A stretch of 42,918 nucleotides of DNA, from NCBI GenBank assembly GCA_027490925.1, contig JAIXXF010000037.1, positions 1 to 42,918 on the forward strand, given 5' to 3'. Shown in pieces: positions 21,687 to 32,056 of the stretch. This DNA comes from Comamonadaceae bacterium. Lineage in GTDB: Bacteria > Pseudomonadota > Gammaproteobacteria > Burkholderiales > Burkholderiaceae_C. The notes under the pieces were generated by a model. It saw nothing but the letters and a program-made list of their open reading frames with translations, was not told where the DNA came from and ran no database searches. Within the stretch, counting starts at the first letter, position 1; each line of letters begins with the position of its first letter. The position numbers were made by a program, and so were the translations under genes.

Positions 21687-22384
21687 TCCTTGTGCGTCGC
21701 GAACATGTAGTTCACGCTGGTGTCGCCGTCCAACCAATACCGTTTTGTCAGGGGGTTGTACTGCAGACCGCGGGTGGCATCGAGCGTGAGCCCAGCGGCA
21801 CGGAGGTGCTGGGCCAGTTCACTGGGACGGATGAACTTCTGGTATTCGTGGGTCCCACGTGGCAGCAGGTTGAGGACGTATTCGGCCCCCACAATCGCGA
21901 ACAAAAAAGCCTTGGGGTTGCGGTTGATGGTCGAGTAAAACACCCGACCGCCGGGTTTGACAAGGGTCGCGCACGCCCGAACCACCGAGGCTGGGTCAGG
22001 CACGTGTTCGAGCATTTCCATGCAGGTGACGATGTCAAAGCTGCCGGGCGCTTCAGCCGCCAGGTCTTCCGCGCTGGCCTCTCGGTAGGCGACATTAGGG
22101 GTTTGGGCTTCCAGGGCGTGGAGCTGGGCGACTTTCAAAGCCTTACCGGCCAGGTCAATGCCAAGCACTTGGGCACCTGCCCGAGCCATGGCATCGGACA
22201 GAATGCCGCCGCCGCAGCCGATGTCGAGCACCCGCTGGCCTTGTAGCGGGGCCAGCGACTGGATCCATTGCAGTCGCAGAGGGTTGATTTGGTGAAGCGG
22301 CTTGAACTCGCTCTCGGGGTCCCACCAACGGTGGGCCAAATCAGAAAATTTCGCCAGTTCGGCGGGGTCGGCGTTGATCGTCAT
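21683..22384 (-). CDS. ubiG: Ubiquinone biosynthesis O-methyltransferase UbiG
   Basis: A 233-aa class I methyltransferase. It begins [31 protein letters not shown], the characteristic UbiG start, then has motif [17 protein letters not shown] and [10 protein letters not shown]. It performs both O-methylation steps of ubiquinone synthesis with AdoMet at the membrane surface. Length and all motifs are normal. It is co-transcribed with gph by a 4-bp overlap. Confidence 0.97.
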   Translation of the reverse strand: MTINADPAELAKFSDLAHRWWDPESEFKPLHQINPLRLQWIQSLAPLQGQRVLDIGCGGGILSDAMARAGAQVLGIDLAGKALKVAQLHALEAQTPNVAYREASAEDLAAEAPGSFDIVTCMEMLEHVPDPASVVRACATLVKPGGRVFYSTINRNPKAFLFAIVGAEYVLNLLPRGTHEYQKFIRPSELAQHLRAAGLTLDATRGLQYNPLTKRYWLDGDTSVNYMFATHKE

Positions 22385-22424
22385 GGCCGGATTATCCCGC
22401 CTGCGCGGGAGCAGCCGCCACGAC

Positions 22425-23831
22425 TCAGAAGTCGCCTGAGCCAGAGGCCAGGCTTTCGAACTTGGTGAGCGGTTTGATGAATGCCAGCTTCACCGTACCC
22501 GTGGGGCCATTGCGCTGTTTGCTGATGATGACCTCGGCCACACCTGGCTCCTTGCAGGCCTCTTTGGTGTAGTACTCGTCGCGGTAAATGAACATGATGA
22601 TGTCGGCGTCCTGTTCGATCGCCCCAGATTCGCGCAGGTCGCTCATCATCGGGCGTTTGTCGGTGCGGGACTCGACACCGCGGCTGAGCTGAGACAGCGC
22701 GATCACCGGGCACTGCAGTTCCTTGGCCAGCATCTTCAAGCCGCGCGAAATCTCACCCACCGCAGTGGCGCGGTTTTCGTCATTCATGCTGCTTGAAACG
22801 CTCATGAGTTGCAGGTAGTCCACCACGATCAAGCCGAGCTTGCCGCATTGCCGGGCCAGCCGGCGCGCGTTGGCGCGGAGCTCGCTCACCGACAGACCCG
22901 CCGACTCATCGATGTGCAGCGACACGTCACGCAACTTCTCGATGGTTTCAGACAGCCGCGACCATTCCTCATCGGTCAGTTTGCCTGTTCTCAAATGGGA
23001 CTGGTCGATGCGACCGATCGACCCCACCACGCGCACCGCCAGCTGCGACGCCCCCATTTCCATGGAGAACACCGCCACCGGCAGTCCCTCGTTCAATGCG
23101 ACGTGCTCGGCGATGTTGATCGCCAAAGCGGTTTTACCCATGGATGGCCGTGCCGCCAGGATCACCAAATCACCGGCCTGAAAGCCAGAGGTCATCCGGT
23201 CGAGGTCGTAGAAGCCGGTGGGCACACCGGTGATGTCGTTGGGGTTCTCCGCCATCTCCTGGACACGGTCCAACAGTTCCACCACCAACTTGTCCATGCC
23301 CTGGAAACCCTGTTGGTTGCGCGAACCCTCTTCGCCGATGTGAAAGATTTTCTGCTCTGCTTCGTCCAGGATCTTGTCTACCGCTTTGCCCTGCGGGTTG
23401 AAGGCCGACGTGGCGATCTCATCGCTGGCACTGACAAGCTTGCGCAATATCGCCCGTTCGCGGACGATCTCGGCGTAGCGCCGGATGTTGCTTGCGCTGG
23501 GCACGTACTGGGCCAGCCCATTCAAATAGCTGAGCCCACCTACCTCATCGGCTTTGCCGAGGTTTTGTAATTGCTCAAAAACGGTGATCACGTCTGCGGG
23601 CCGGCTGGCGTTGATCAGCTCACCAATCGCTGCGTAGATCAGGCGGTGCTCGTAGCGGTAAAACGCACTGTCGGTGACCAAGTCGGCCACCCTGTCCCAG
23701 GCGCCGTTGTCCAACAACAACCCCCCCAAGACGCTGGATTCGGCTTCAACCGAATGGGGTGGAATGCGCAGTTGGGTCACCTGCCGGTCTGCCGGGTAGC
23801 CGTCTTCGGCGCTGGAAAAAACTGCGGACAT
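22425..23831 (-). CDS. dnaB: Replicative DNA helicase DnaB
   Basis: A 468-aa protein with the N-terminal DnaB domain ([22 protein letters not shown]) and the RecA-like C-terminal domain: Walker [19 protein letters not shown], Walker B-like [10 protein letters not shown], and [27 protein letters not shown] further on. It unwinds DNA ahead of the replication fork as a hexamer. The length matches the family and no intein is present. The start has an AAGGAACA ribosome site. It follows the ribosomal gene cluster but is separated from rplI by a terminator, and a consensus DnaA box lies in the gap. Confidence 0.98.
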   Translation of the reverse strand: MSAVFSSAEDGYPADRQVTQLRIPPHSVEAESSVLGGLLLDNGAWDRVADLVTDSAFYRYEHRLIYAAIGELINASRPADVITVFEQLQNLGKADEVGGLSYLNGLAQYVPSASNIRRYAEIVRERAILRKLVSASDEIATSAFNPQGKAVDKILDEAEQKIFHIGEEGSRNQQGFQGMDKLVVELLDRVQEMAENPNDITGVPTGFYDLDRMTSGFQAGDLVILAARPSMGKTALAINIAEHVALNEGLPVAVFSMEMGASQLAVRVVGSIGRIDQSHLRTGKLTDEEWSRLSETIEKLRDVSLHIDESAGLSVSELRANARRLARQCGKLGLIVVDYLQLMSVSSSMNDENRATAVGEISRGLKMLAKELQCPVIALSQLSRGVESRTDKRPMMSDLRESGAIEQDADIIMFIYRDEYYTKEACKEPGVAEVIISKQRNGPTGTVKLAFIKPLTKFESLASGSGDF

Positions 23832-23891
23832 GTTGTTCCTTGAATCCCAGTCATGCTACCGGACGGTACCCAGGCCGTCATGGGACAACCC

Positions 23892-23900
23892 TGTGGATAA
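23892..23900 (-). promoter_or_regulatory. DnaA box upstream of dnaB
   Basis: TTATCCACA on the minus strand matches the DnaA box consensus exactly. It lies about 60 bp upstream of the dnaB start and downstream of the rplI terminator. DnaA may therefore control dnaB transcription. A single box could also occur by chance. Confidence 0.5.
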
Positions 23901-23940
23901 GCGGTTGGTGACGTGTGTGAGCGCCTGTACAAGTCGAGCC

Positions 23941-23970
23941 ACAAAAGAAAAAAGCCGCCCGGGGGCGGCT
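23941..23970 (-). terminator. Intrinsic terminator after rplI
   Basis: AGCCGCC and GGCGGCT pair around a CGGG loop (23953-23970) and are followed on the minus strand by TTTTTTCTTTT. It lies 21 bp after the rplI stop and closes the rpsF-priB-rpsR-rplI operon. Confidence 0.85.
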
Positions 23971-23991
23971 CTGTTTTTCACCTGGGTGTGA

Positions 23992-24444
23992 TCAGGCGGT
24001 TTCGCCGTACACCGTCACTGTGATGTCTACCACGACGTCGGTGTGCAATGCCACGCTGACCGTACTGTCACCGACGACCTTGATCGGACCGTTGGGCATG
24101 CGGATCTGCGACTTGGACACTTTGTAGCCTTGCTTGGTCACCTCTTCGGCGATGTCGGCATTGGTGACGGAACCAAACAAGCGGCCGTCCACGCCGGCTT
24201 TTTGCGTCAGTTTGATGGTCTTGCCAGCCAGCTTCTCGCCTTGGGCTTGGGACTCGGCCAGCTTGGCGGCAGCGATCTTTTCCAGTTCAGCGCGCTTCGC
24301 CTCGAATTCTTTAATGGCCAAACTGGTGGCGCGCCGCGCACGGCCAGAGGGAATCAAGAAATTGCGTGCGTAGCCGTCTTTGACCTTGACGACTTCGCCA
24401 AGATTACCGAGGTTGACGACTTTGTCGAGCAGGATGATTTGCAT
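23992..24444 (-). CDS. rplI: 50S ribosomal protein L9
   Basis: A 150-aa protein starting [32 protein letters not shown], the diagnostic N-terminal RNA-binding domain. A long helix with [21 protein letters not shown] and the C-terminal domain follow. It binds domain V of 23S rRNA at the L1-stalk base. It is the last gene of the rpsF-priB-rpsR-rplI operon, 11 bp after rpsR. The length is normal. Confidence 0.98.
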   Translation of the reverse strand: MQIILLDKVVNLGNLGEVVKVKDGYARNFLIPSGRARRATSLAIKEFEAKRAELEKIAAAKLAESQAQGEKLAGKTIKLTQKAGVDGRLFGSVTNADIAEEVTKQGYKVSKSQIRMPNGPIKVVGDSTVSVALHTDVVVDITVTVYGETA

Positions 24445-24455
24445 GGTCTTGCTCC

Positions 24456-24737
24456 TTAGATGCGGTGCTGGTCGCTGTACGGGATCATCGCGAGAAAACG
24501 CGCGCGCTTGATGGCCGTGTTCAGCTGTCGCTGGTAAATGGCACGGGTGCCGGTCAGGCGTGCGGGGATGATCTTGCCGTTCTCGGCAATGAAGTCGCGC
24601 AGGGTGTCGACGTCTTTGTAGTCGATCTCCTCAACGTGCGCGACGGTGAAGCGGCAAAAGCGCTTGCGCTTGAACAGCAACGATTGCGTGTTGCGCTTGG
24701 GGCGCTTGTCTTTGTTGAAACGTTTTGGTCCGGGCAT
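24456..24737 (-). CDS. rpsR: 30S ribosomal protein S18
   Basis: A 93-aa basic protein: [35 protein letters not shown] in parts, then [30 protein letters not shown]. This is a typical S18, which pairs with S6 on the 30S platform. A slightly extended basic N-terminus is common in Burkholderiales. It has one Cys (RFC) rather than a zinc-binding set. It is co-transcribed between priB and rplI. Confidence 0.98.
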   Translation of the reverse strand: MPGPKRFNKDKRPKRNTQSLLFKRKRFCRFTVAHVEEIDYKDVDTLRDFIAENGKIIPARLTGTRAIYQRQLNTAIKRARFLAMIPYSDQHRI

Positions 24738-24752
24738 GGTGGACTCCTGAAA

Positions 24753-25040
24753 TTAAATGGGCTGAATGGCTTGTATCTGTAGCACGGCGTGTTGACCGAT
24801 TCGGGGCGAAACCAAGAAACCACTGAACCGCCAAGCACTGCCGATGGCCTGCTGTCCGAGTGTTTCGGCCAACACACCAAAGGCCTGCGCCTTGAGCGTC
24901 AACTTGATTTGCCTGACCGCGTGACCGTCTTGGATGTTCGATGCGTGTTCCAGCACGATGTCCAAAGCAGGCAACCCGGAGGGGGTGTACCGGAGCGGCT
25001 TGCGCTCAACGATGAAGGCGTTCAAGTCGAGGTGGTTCAC
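24753..25040 (-). CDS. priB: Primosomal replication protein N (PriB)
   Basis: A 95-aa OB-fold protein: VNHLDLNAFIVERKPLRYTPSGLPALD, then LEHASNIQDGHAVRQIKLTLKAQAFG and GSAWRFSGFLVSPR. It is an SSB paralogue that binds single-stranded DNA and PriA during replication restart. Its place between rpsF and rpsR is standard in beta- and gammaproteobacteria. The GTG at 25040 is preferred over an in-frame TTG at 25058, because homologues start at this valine/methionine. Confidence 0.92.
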   Translation of the reverse strand: MNHLDLNAFIVERKPLRYTPSGLPALDIVLEHASNIQDGHAVRQIKLTLKAQAFGVLAETLGQQAIGSAWRFSGFLVSPRIGQHAVLQIQAIQPI

Positions 25041-25071
25041 GCCCTGAGGTCGCGACAACCGTCACCGAAAC

Positions 25072-25437
25072 TCAGGAGGCGAAATCGGCCTGCTGGGACT
25101 TGCGGGCTTCTTCGCGCTCAACCGTGCGCATCATCACGGATGGTGCAGTGTCGGCCTTCTTGCGCAATACGGTCAAGTGGCGCAACACGGCGTCATTGAA
25201 CTTGAACGCGTGCTCGAGTTCTTGCATCACCGCCTGATCGGCTTCAATGTTGACGCACAGGTAGTGGGCTTTGCTCAGCTTGTTGATCTGGTACACCAGC
25301 TGGCGGCGACCCCAGTCTTCCACCCGGTGGATCTTGCCACCGCCGGTGGTGATCATGCCCTTATAACGTTCCAGCATGGCTGGAACTTGTTCGCTTTGAT
25401 CCGGGTGGATCAACAGCACGATTTCGTAATGACGCAT
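25072..25437 (-). CDS. rpsF: 30S ribosomal protein S6
   Basis: A 121-aa protein: [25 protein letters not shown], then [29 protein letters not shown] and [17 protein letters not shown], with a polar tail. This is a normal S6, which binds S18 and the central domain of 16S rRNA. It is the first gene of the operon and has a TAAGGAG ribosome site. The leader upstream may carry the S6:S18 autoregulatory structure. Confidence 0.98.
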   Translation of the reverse strand: MRHYEIVLLIHPDQSEQVPAMLERYKGMITTGGGKIHRVEDWGRRQLVYQINKLSKAHYLCVNIEADQAVMQELEHAFKFNDAVLRHLTVLRKKADTAPSVMMRTVEREEARKSQQADFAS

Positions 25438-25515
25438 GGACTCTCCTTAAGGTTAACCGGAAGGTAAGCTGCCTCTGGCGTCGAACAGGGTGCAGCAAGG
25501 TAACCCAGAATTATA
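25438..25515 (-). promoter_or_regulatory. rpsF promoter and leader
   Basis: A consensus -10 TATAAT lies at 25510-25515 on the minus strand; no good -35 was found. The leader of about 65 nt contains GCTGC and GCAGC, which can pair across about 19 nt, then a CCGG segment just before the ribosome site. In many bacteria S6 with S18 binds such a CCG-containing leader to repress the operon. The match here is only suggestive. Confidence 0.45.
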
Positions 25516-25531
25516 GCGCCTCGTCTGCCAC

Positions 25532-27853
25532 TCACCGGTGCGAGTCTTTGGGTGTTGTCCAACGGCTGACAAGCCAGATGGTTGCCAGCCCGGCTGGAAC
25601 GCCGAAAACGCCTGCAGAGATGGGCTGTATGCCGAACCACAGCCCAGACCCACTGAGATGCAAGGCCGATCGCACCGAGGGCAAGTTGATCGCCATGTAG
25701 TAGGTCGTGACCGCCACGCCGACCAGCATGCCGGCCATGGCACCCCGTGCATGGGTTCGTGCGGAGAAAATGCCCATGATGAGTGCGGGAACAAACGCAG
25801 CGGCCGCCAAAGAGAACGAGGCAGAGACCAGGTACAAGATGCCCGCGGGGCGCTGCGCCGCCATGTAAGCGGCCGCCATGGCCACCAACATCAATACAAA
25901 TTTCGACAGCATCACCCGCTTCAGAGTGCCCGCGGCGGGGTCGATCAGCCGGAAGTAGATGTCGTGAGACAGCGCGTTGCCAATGGTGAGTAGCAGGCCG
26001 TCGGCAGTGGACAGCGCAGCGGCCAAACCACCCGCTGCCACCAAACCAGCAAGCACGTAGGGCAAGCCCCCCAAATCTGCCGAAGCCAACATGACGATGT
26101 CGGTGCCCAAACGCAGCTCACCGAGCTGCAACAGACCATCGGCGTTCACATCCGTGACCGAGATCAAGCCGGGGTCCACGCGGCTCCAGCGCCCCAGCCA
26201 TGCGGGCAACGCGTCGAACGGTGTGCCCACGAGGTGTTGCAGCACCTCCAGCTTCACCATCACCGCCAAGGCTGGAGCGCTGACGTACAACAGCCCAATG
26301 AACACCAGCGACCAAGTGACGGAGCGTCGGGTTTCGGCCACGCTGGCGGTGGTGTAGTAGCGGGTCAACAGGTGCGGCAGGCCAGCGGTGCCAACCATCA
26401 GGCAAAACACCAAGGCCATGAAGTTCAGCCGTGACGTGTGGAATGCGGCCCGCTCGTCTGCACCGCCTTCCGGGCGGCCCGAAAACGCCTGGGCATGGCG
26501 CGGCATGCCGCCCAGCGGCTTGGCTTGCTCCAAATTGGCGTTCAGGGCCCGGGTCCATTGCGCCCGCGCGGCCTGCTCGTCCTTGGGCAAGGCCGCGATT
26601 TCCCGCTGCACCGCAAACAGCTCGTCCGACGGGGCCACCTCTCGGCTAAGCCGCTGCTGGCGGTCCAGCAGCGCCTGCCGTTCACGCGCCATGGCGCCAG
26701 GCACATCCTGGAGCTTCGCCTCGTACACCGCCGCGCGGCGAAGGTATTCGGCGGTCACCGCGCGCTCGGCGGGGTCGTCGAGGACACGCTGCTCCAGAGC
26801 GGTGAGCTGGTTCAGGTGTTGGCCGTAAACCAAGGGCGCGAGAGGGCTGCCGAACTGCTTGTAGGCGATCCATGACACCGGCACCAAAAAAGCGAGCACC
26901 AGAATCAGGTACTGAACCACCTGGGTCCAGGTGACCGCCCGCATGCCTCCGAGGAAGGAGCACAGCAACACCCCGCCCAAGCCGAGGACGATGCCGATCT
27001 CGAATTGCACACCGGTCAACCATGATGTGATCAGGCCGACACCGTAGATCTGAGCCGTGAGGTACATGAACGAGCACACGATGGCCGCCAGCGCCGCAAC
27101 GAGCCGCGGGCCCCGCCCGGGAAAGCGCTGACCAAAAAAATCGGGCACCGTGTAGAGGTTCAAGCGCCGCAGGTGGGGGGCCACGAGCAGGCCAACGAGG
27201 CAGAACCCACCCGTCCAACCGAGGACGTACGCCAAGCCGCCAGGCTGCTCAGGAGTGCCAGAGAACCCTTGCAGATACAAACCGCCCGCCAAGCTGATGA
27301 AGGAGGCCGCGCTCATCCAGTCCGCGGCGGTGGCCATGCCGTTGTACATCGCCGGAACACGGCGGCCGGCGACGTAATACTCTGTGGGGTCGGTGGTGCG
27401 GTTGTACACCCCAATCGCGCCGTACAGCCCCACGGTCGCGAACAAAAAGATGGCCCCCAACCATTGCCGCGACAGCCCGGCCCATTCGGCCAGCGCCATC
27501 GCGCCGATGAACGCCAGCAGGCCCACGGTGTAAGTGGCAAACACCCTGTGCAAGCGTCGACCTCGCTGGGCGGTGGCTGCGCGCGCTGCCGCGGTGGGGG
27601 GTGCATCGCCCTCGCTGCGGTTCATGACCCATGCGTTCAATGCCGCCACGACCACGAAAAACACCAGCCCGCCTTGGGCGGCGAACCAAAAATGGAGGGG
27701 CCAGCCAGCGATCTCGGCGCTCAGGTCGTGGGCGAAAAACACCATCCCGAAGGTCACCAACGCCCAGACAGTCAGCAGCCCTGTGCGAAAACGACCGCCA
27801 TGCAGGGCCAGCCGGTCGGCCAATCGGGTCAGGGCGTTGCCGGCGGGCGCCAT
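25532..27853 (-). CDS. Sodium/solute symporter with fused DUF4212 N-terminus
   Basis: A 773-aa membrane protein. Residues about 22-80 form two helices typical of DUF4212, usually a separate small symporter subunit. From about 105 onward it is an SSS-family transporter (DPTEYYVAGRRVPAMYNGMATAADWMSAASF, then GGLAAALSTADGLLLTIGNALSHDIYF). A soluble insert of about 120 residues (350-470), rich in Glu/Arg, may be a coiled coil. An EF-hand-like loop follows (D568, N570, D572, E579). The large-subunit family (VC_2705-type) is thought to take up acetate or similar acids. It lies 6 bp downstream of ppsA, so import may be linked to gluconeogenesis. The start site lacks a clear ribosome site. Confidence 0.88.
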   Translation of the reverse strand: MAPAGNALTRLADRLALHGGRFRTGLLTVWALVTFGMVFFAHDLSAEIAGWPLHFWFAAQGGLVFFVVVAALNAWVMNRSEGDAPPTAAARAATAQRGRRLHRVFATYTVGLLAFIGAMALAEWAGLSRQWLGAIFLFATVGLYGAIGVYNRTTDPTEYYVAGRRVPAMYNGMATAADWMSAASFISLAGGLYLQGFSGTPEQPGGLAYVLGWTGGFCLVGLLVAPHLRRLNLYTVPDFFGQRFPGRGPRLVAALAAIVCSFMYLTAQIYGVGLITSWLTGVQFEIGIVLGLGGVLLCSFLGGMRAVTWTQVVQYLILVLAFLVPVSWIAYKQFGSPLAPLVYGQHLNQLTALEQRVLDDPAERAVTAEYLRRAAVYEAKLQDVPGAMARERQALLDRQQRLSREVAPSDELFAVQREIAALPKDEQAARAQWTRALNANLEQAKPLGGMPRHAQAFSGRPEGGADERAAFHTSRLNFMALVFCLMVGTAGLPHLLTRYYTTASVAETRRSVTWSLVFIGLLYVSAPALAVMVKLEVLQHLVGTPFDALPAWLGRWSRVDPGLISVTDVNADGLLQLGELRLGTDIVMLASADLGGLPYVLAGLVAAGGLAAALSTADGLLLTIGNALSHDIYFRLIDPAAGTLKRVMLSKFVLMLVAMAAAYMAAQRPAGILYLVSASFSLAAAAFVPALIMGIFSARTHARGAMAGMLVGVAVTTYYMAINLPSVRSALHLSGSGLWFGIQPISAGVFGVPAGLATIWLVSRWTTPKDSHR

Positions 27854-27859
27854 GGGGGT

Positions 27860-30256
27860 TCAGGGTGCGGTGGCCAGTTGCTGCCAGGTGGCGATCACCG
27901 AGTCCGGATTCAGTGAGATGGAGCTGATGCCTTGGGATTGCAACCACAGCGCAAAGTCGGGGTGGTCGCTGGGCCCTTGGCCGCAGATCCCCACGTACTT
28001 GCCCTGCGCAAGACACGCCTGAATGGCTTGGCGAAGCAACGCCTTGACTGCGGGGTCGCGCTCGTCGAAGTCCTGCGCCAGAAGCTCCAGACCCGAGTCG
28101 CGATCAAGGCCGAGGGTGAGTTGGGTCAGGTCGTTGGAGCCAACTGAGAACCCGTCGAAGTACTGGAGAAAGTCTTCGGCCAAGATGGCGTTGCTGGGCA
28201 CTTCGCACATCATGATCAACTTCAAGCCGTCCACCCCTCGCTTCAAGCCGTGTTGGCCGAGCAACTGGGTGACCTTGTCGGCCTGACCCAGGGTGCGCAC
28301 AAAAGGAACCATCACCTGCACGTTGGTGAGGCCCATGTCGTCGCGCACGCGCTTGAGGGCTTGGCACTCCATGGCGAAGGCTTCGCCGAAGTCGGCGCTG
28401 ATGTAGCGTGCCGCACCGCGAAAACCCAGCATCGGGTTTTCTTCTTCGGGCTCGTAGCGGGAGCCACCGATCAGCTTGCGGTACTCGTTGGACTTGAAAT
28501 CGCTCAGACGGACGATGACGGGTTTGGGCCAGAACGCAGCGGCGATGGTGGCCACACCCTCGGCCACTTTGTCCACATAAAACGCGCGCGGCGATGCATG
28601 GCCACGGGCCACCGACTCGACCGCTTTCTTCAGGTCGGCGTCCACACTGGGGTAATCCAAGATGGCCTTGGGGTGCACACCAATGTTGTTGTTGATGATG
28701 AACTCCAGCCGGGCCAGGCCCACGCCGTCGTTGGGCAATTGGCAAAAATCGAATGCCAGCTGCGGGTTGCCAACGTTCATCATGACTTTGGTCTTGATCG
28801 CTGGCATGGTGCCGCGCTGGACCTCAGTGACCTCGGTCTCCAGCAATCCGTCGTAAATGAAACCGGTGTCGCCCTCGGCGCAACTGACGGTGACCAGCGT
28901 GCCATCGTTGAGCCGCTCGGTCGCGTCGCCGCAGCCCACCACTGCAGGTATTCCCAGCTCGCGGGCGATGATGGCAGCGTGGCAGGTGCGCCCGCCCCGG
29001 TTGGTGACGATGGCGCTGGCGCGCTTCATGACTGGCTCCCAGTTCGGGTCGGTCATGTCGGTAACGAGAACGTCACCTGCCTGCACCTGGTCCATCTCGG
29101 CCAGGCTGTGCACCAGCCGCACCGTGCCGGTTCCAATCTTCTGGCCAATGGCGCGCCCTTCGGCCAGCACGTTGCCTTTGCCAATGAGCTTGTAGCGTTG
29201 TTCCGCCTTGCCTTTTTGTTGGCTCTTGACCGTCTCAGGGCGGGCCTGCAAGATGTAGAGTTGCCCGTCAGTGCCGTCCTTGCCCCATTCGATGTCCATC
29301 GGGCGGCCGTAATGGGCCTCGATCACCAGCGCGTACCGCGCCAGGGCCTCGACCTCATCGTCGGTCAGCGAGTAGCGGTTGCGTTGCTCGGTAGGGACAT
29401 CAATCGTCTTCACCAACTTGCCGGAGGTGGCTTTCTCAGAGGGCGTGGCAAAGGTCATCTGCAGCAGTTTCGAGCCCAAATTGCGCCGGATCACTGCCCG
29501 CTTGCCCGCTTGCAGCATGGGCTTGTGGACATAGAACTCGTCGGGGTTCACGGCGCCCTGCACCACCGTCTCGCCAAGACCATAGCTGGAGGTGATGAAC
29601 ACCACGTCCTCGAAGCCAGACTCGGTGTCGATGGTGAACATCACGCCCGCAGCGCCCAGGTCGGAGCGAACCATGCGCTGCACGCCAGCGCTGAGCGCAA
29701 CATCGGCGTGGTTGAAGCCCTTATGCACCCGGTAGCTGATCGCGCGGTCGTTGTACAGAGAGGCAAAGACCTCCTTCATTTTGTGCAGTACGTCGTCGAT
29801 CCCGACCACATTCAAAAAGGTCTCCTGCTGACCGGCGAATGACGCGTCTGGCAGGTCTTCTGCGGTGGCAGACGAGCGCACCGCGAAGCTGGCGGCGCTG
29901 TTGCCTGCACTCAGAGCAGCGAAAGCGTCGGTGATGGCCGCTTGCAGATCGGCAGGGAACGGTTGCGCTTCGACCATGGCACGGATCTCGGTCCCTGCGG
30001 CGGCCAGGGCGCGCACGTCTTCGGTGTCGAGCGCAGCCAGGCGGGCGTTGATGCGATCGGCCAATCCGCCGTGCTTCAAAAACTCGCGGAAGGCGTGGGC
30101 GGTGGTAGCAAAACCTGTGGGTACCCGCACACCGCTGGGCAGCTGGGAAATCATCTCGCCGAGGCTGGCGTTTTTGCCGCCGACCGACTCGACGTCGGAC
30201 ATCCTTAGGCTTTCAAATGGGACAACCAGCGCGGTGGGGCTGAACAGGGCAGACAT
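27860..30256 (-). CDS. ppsA: Phosphoenolpyruvate synthase
   Basis: A 798-aa protein. The N-terminal ATP-binding part has [16 protein letters not shown] and [27 protein letters not shown]. The swivelling domain has the phosphohistidine in [23 protein letters not shown], and the C-terminal PEP-binding barrel has [11 protein letters not shown] and [13 protein letters not shown]. It makes PEP from pyruvate with ATP, for gluconeogenesis. Length is normal. The gene is divergent from ppsR, whose product switches this enzyme on and off, and it is followed closely by the symporter gene. Confidence 0.97.
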   Translation of the reverse strand: MSALFSPTALVVPFESLRMSDVESVGGKNASLGEMISQLPSGVRVPTGFATTAHAFREFLKHGGLADRINARLAALDTEDVRALAAAGTEIRAMVEAQPFPADLQAAITDAFAALSAGNSAASFAVRSSATAEDLPDASFAGQQETFLNVVGIDDVLHKMKEVFASLYNDRAISYRVHKGFNHADVALSAGVQRMVRSDLGAAGVMFTIDTESGFEDVVFITSSYGLGETVVQGAVNPDEFYVHKPMLQAGKRAVIRRNLGSKLLQMTFATPSEKATSGKLVKTIDVPTEQRNRYSLTDDEVEALARYALVIEAHYGRPMDIEWGKDGTDGQLYILQARPETVKSQQKGKAEQRYKLIGKGNVLAEGRAIGQKIGTGTVRLVHSLAEMDQVQAGDVLVTDMTDPNWEPVMKRASAIVTNRGGRTCHAAIIARELGIPAVVGCGDATERLNDGTLVTVSCAEGDTGFIYDGLLETEVTEVQRGTMPAIKTKVMMNVGNPQLAFDFCQLPNDGVGLARLEFIINNNIGVHPKAILDYPSVDADLKKAVESVARGHASPRAFYVDKVAEGVATIAAAFWPKPVIVRLSDFKSNEYRKLIGGSRYEPEEENPMLGFRGAARYISADFGEAFAMECQALKRVRDDMGLTNVQVMVPFVRTLGQADKVTQLLGQHGLKRGVDGLKLIMMCEVPSNAILAEDFLQYFDGFSVGSNDLTQLTLGLDRDSGLELLAQDFDERDPAVKALLRQAIQACLAQGKYVGICGQGPSDHPDFALWLQSQGISSISLNPDSVIATWQQLATAP

Positions 30257-30459
30257 GGGGGCTCCAGAAGTTGAAACTTGGTGGGCGTGGACCCTCTACA
30301 GGCCCACCGCCGCTCGGCGCTGGGGGCGGGCTCGGTTCAGGCGTTGGCCAACGCGCGGAGTGCCGGAATTCGGATAATGCAAACGATTGTAGGCAACTCC
30401 CCTGACCCTGACGCTTGGGTTCGGCCGCCGAGCCGGTCCACGCGCCCACCTGAGATTTC

Positions 30460-31281
30460 ATGCCCAACCGAACCGTTTTTTACGTCTCCGATGGCACCGG
30501 CATCACTGCCGAAACCTTTGGCAATGCCATCTTGGCGCAGTTTGAAATGAAGCCGCGTCACGTGAGGCTGCCATTTGTGGACACCGTGGACAAGGCCCAC
30601 CAGGCGGTGCGCCAGATCAACCACACCGCCACGGTGGAGGGCAAAAAACCCATTGTTTTCACCACCCTGGTGAACATGGAGGTTCTGCGGGTGATCCAAG
30701 ACGGCTGCCAGGGCATGCTGCTGGATATGTTTGGTACCTTTGTGCGGCCTTTGGAAACCGAGCTGGGGTTGACGTCCAACCACCGGATCGGCCGGTTCAG
30801 CGATGTCAGCAAAAGCCAGGAATACCACGACCGCATTGAGGCGATCAACTTCAGCCTGGCGCACGACGACGGGCAGTCCAACCGCGATCTGGAGCAGGCC
30901 GATGTGATCTTGGTCGGCGTCAGCCGGAGCGGCAAAACGCCCACATCGCTGTATTTGGCAATGCAGTACGGGCTGAAAGCCGCAAACTATCCGCTGATTC
31001 CCGAAGACTTTGAGCGCAAACAATTGCCTCCCGCGCTGGTGCCGCACCTGAAGAAGATCTTTGGCCTCAGCATCTCCCCCGACCGGCTGAGCGAGATCCG
31101 TAACGAGCGCAGACCCAACTCGCGCTACGCCAGCTTGGAGAGTTGTCGACACGAGGTGTCCGATGCCGAATCGATGATGCGCCGCGCGGGCATCCGCTGG
31201 TTGTCCACCACGACCAAATCGATCGAAGAAATCGCCACCACCATCCTGCAGGAAATTCGACCCGAGCGGCTGGTGTACTGA
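30460..31281 (+). CDS. ppsR: PEP synthase regulatory protein (kinase/pyrophosphorylase)
   Basis: A 273-aa protein of the DUF299 family: VFYVSDGTGITAETFGNAIL at the N-terminus and a P-loop GVSRSGKT at residues 153-160, then PTSLYLAMQYGLKAANYPL and RAGIRWLSTTTKSIEEIA. It phosphorylates (with ADP) and dephosphorylates PEP synthase on a threonine next to the catalytic histidine. The divergent arrangement with ppsA is classical. The ribosome site is weak. Confidence 0.96.
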   Translation: MPNRTVFYVSDGTGITAETFGNAILAQFEMKPRHVRLPFVDTVDKAHQAVRQINHTATVEGKKPIVFTTLVNMEVLRVIQDGCQGMLLDMFGTFVRPLETELGLTSNHRIGRFSDVSKSQEYHDRIEAINFSLAHDDGQSNRDLEQADVILVGVSRSGKTPTSLYLAMQYGLKAANYPLIPEDFERKQLPPALVPHLKKIFGLSISPDRLSEIRNERRPNSRYASLESCRHEVSDAESMMRRAGIRWLSTTTKSIEEIATTILQEIRPERLVY

Positions 31282-31480
31282 TTGCTAATGATTAAATAGC
31301 ATTGAATCGAGGAAAGTCGAGGGTTGAGCCCTGCTTTCGCTTGAAAACCTGAGCCCAGGCCAAAAAAATCGCTTGCGAATGCGTCTTTCGCGCATTTTCT
31401 GGAGTTGTCTGCCCACCGGCAGGCTAAGTTTCGCCGTCCGATAATGCGTGGCATCAATAACCATATCCTCTGGAGCCCCC

Positions 31481-31957
31481 ATGCAAGGCGATCCCCAAGT
31501 CATCCAACACCTGCAGGCCCAGCTGAAAAACGAGCTGACCGCGATCAACCAGTACTTTTTGCACTACCGCATGTTCAAGCACTGGGGCTTCGACAAGCTG
31601 GCCAAGAAAGAGTACGCGGAGTCGATCGGCGAAATGAAGCACGCCGACCAGTTGATGGACCGCATTTTCATGCTGGACGGGTTGCCCAACCTGCAAGACC
31701 TTGGGAAATTGCGGGTGGGCGAAACGGTTCAGGAAGCGTTGCGCTGCGATTTGGCGGCCGAGCTTGGCGCACAGACCACCATCAAAGCGGGCATCGCACA
31801 GTGCGAACTGTCACGCGACTACGTTTCTCGCGACCTGTTGCAAGGCATCTTGGACGACACCGAAGAGCACATTGACTTCCTTGAGACCCAGCTCGAACTG
31901 ATGGACAAGGTCGGCATGCCCAACTATTTGCAGAGCCAGATGGGGGAGCTCACCTGA
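31481..31957 (+). CDS. bfr: Bacterioferritin
   Basis: A 158-aa four-helix protein: [31 protein letters not shown] in parts, then [27 protein letters not shown], and [21 protein letters not shown]. The ferroxidase residues (Glu18-type, ExxH in GEMKHAD, EEHIDF) and the haem-ligand Met (GEMKHAD) are present. It stores iron as a 24-mer. The ATG at 31481 follows a GGAG site. The 199-bp gap upstream probably holds its promoter, but no clear elements were fixed. Confidence 0.96.
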   Translation: MQGDPQVIQHLQAQLKNELTAINQYFLHYRMFKHWGFDKLAKKEYAESIGEMKHADQLMDRIFMLDGLPNLQDLGKLRVGETVQEALRCDLAAELGAQTTIKAGIAQCELSRDYVSRDLLQGILDDTEEHIDFLETQLELMDKVGMPNYLQSQMGELT

Positions 31958-32020
31958 CACCGTGCGGCTCGAGGCGACTGGATTGGGGTTCATTCTCCAT
32001 TCACCGACCCCCGCGCCTGT

Positions 32021-32035
32021 TATATTGCACTGCAA
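32021..32035 (+). promoter_or_regulatory. phaZ promoter -10 with PhaR-like TTGCA-N-TGCAA operator
   Basis: TATATT (32021-32026) is a likely -10. It overlaps the perfect inverted repeat TTGCA, C, TGCAA (32025-32035), 21 bp before the phaZ start. Similar TGC/GCA-type sites in promoters of PHB genes are bound by PhaR, which leaves when polymer granules form. The regulator itself is not in the window. Confidence 0.45.
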
Positions 32036-32056
32036 CATTTATCGAGAGACCCCGAG

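Noticed and set aside
28250-29842. 530-codon plus-strand frame
   Set aside because: Antisense to ppsA; no motif or ribosome site.
31283-31301. AT-rich inverted repeat TGCTA/TAGCA upstream of bfr, considered as a Fur box
   Set aside because: Only the first half resembles the Fur consensus, and it is nearly 200 bp from bfr, just after the ppsR stop.
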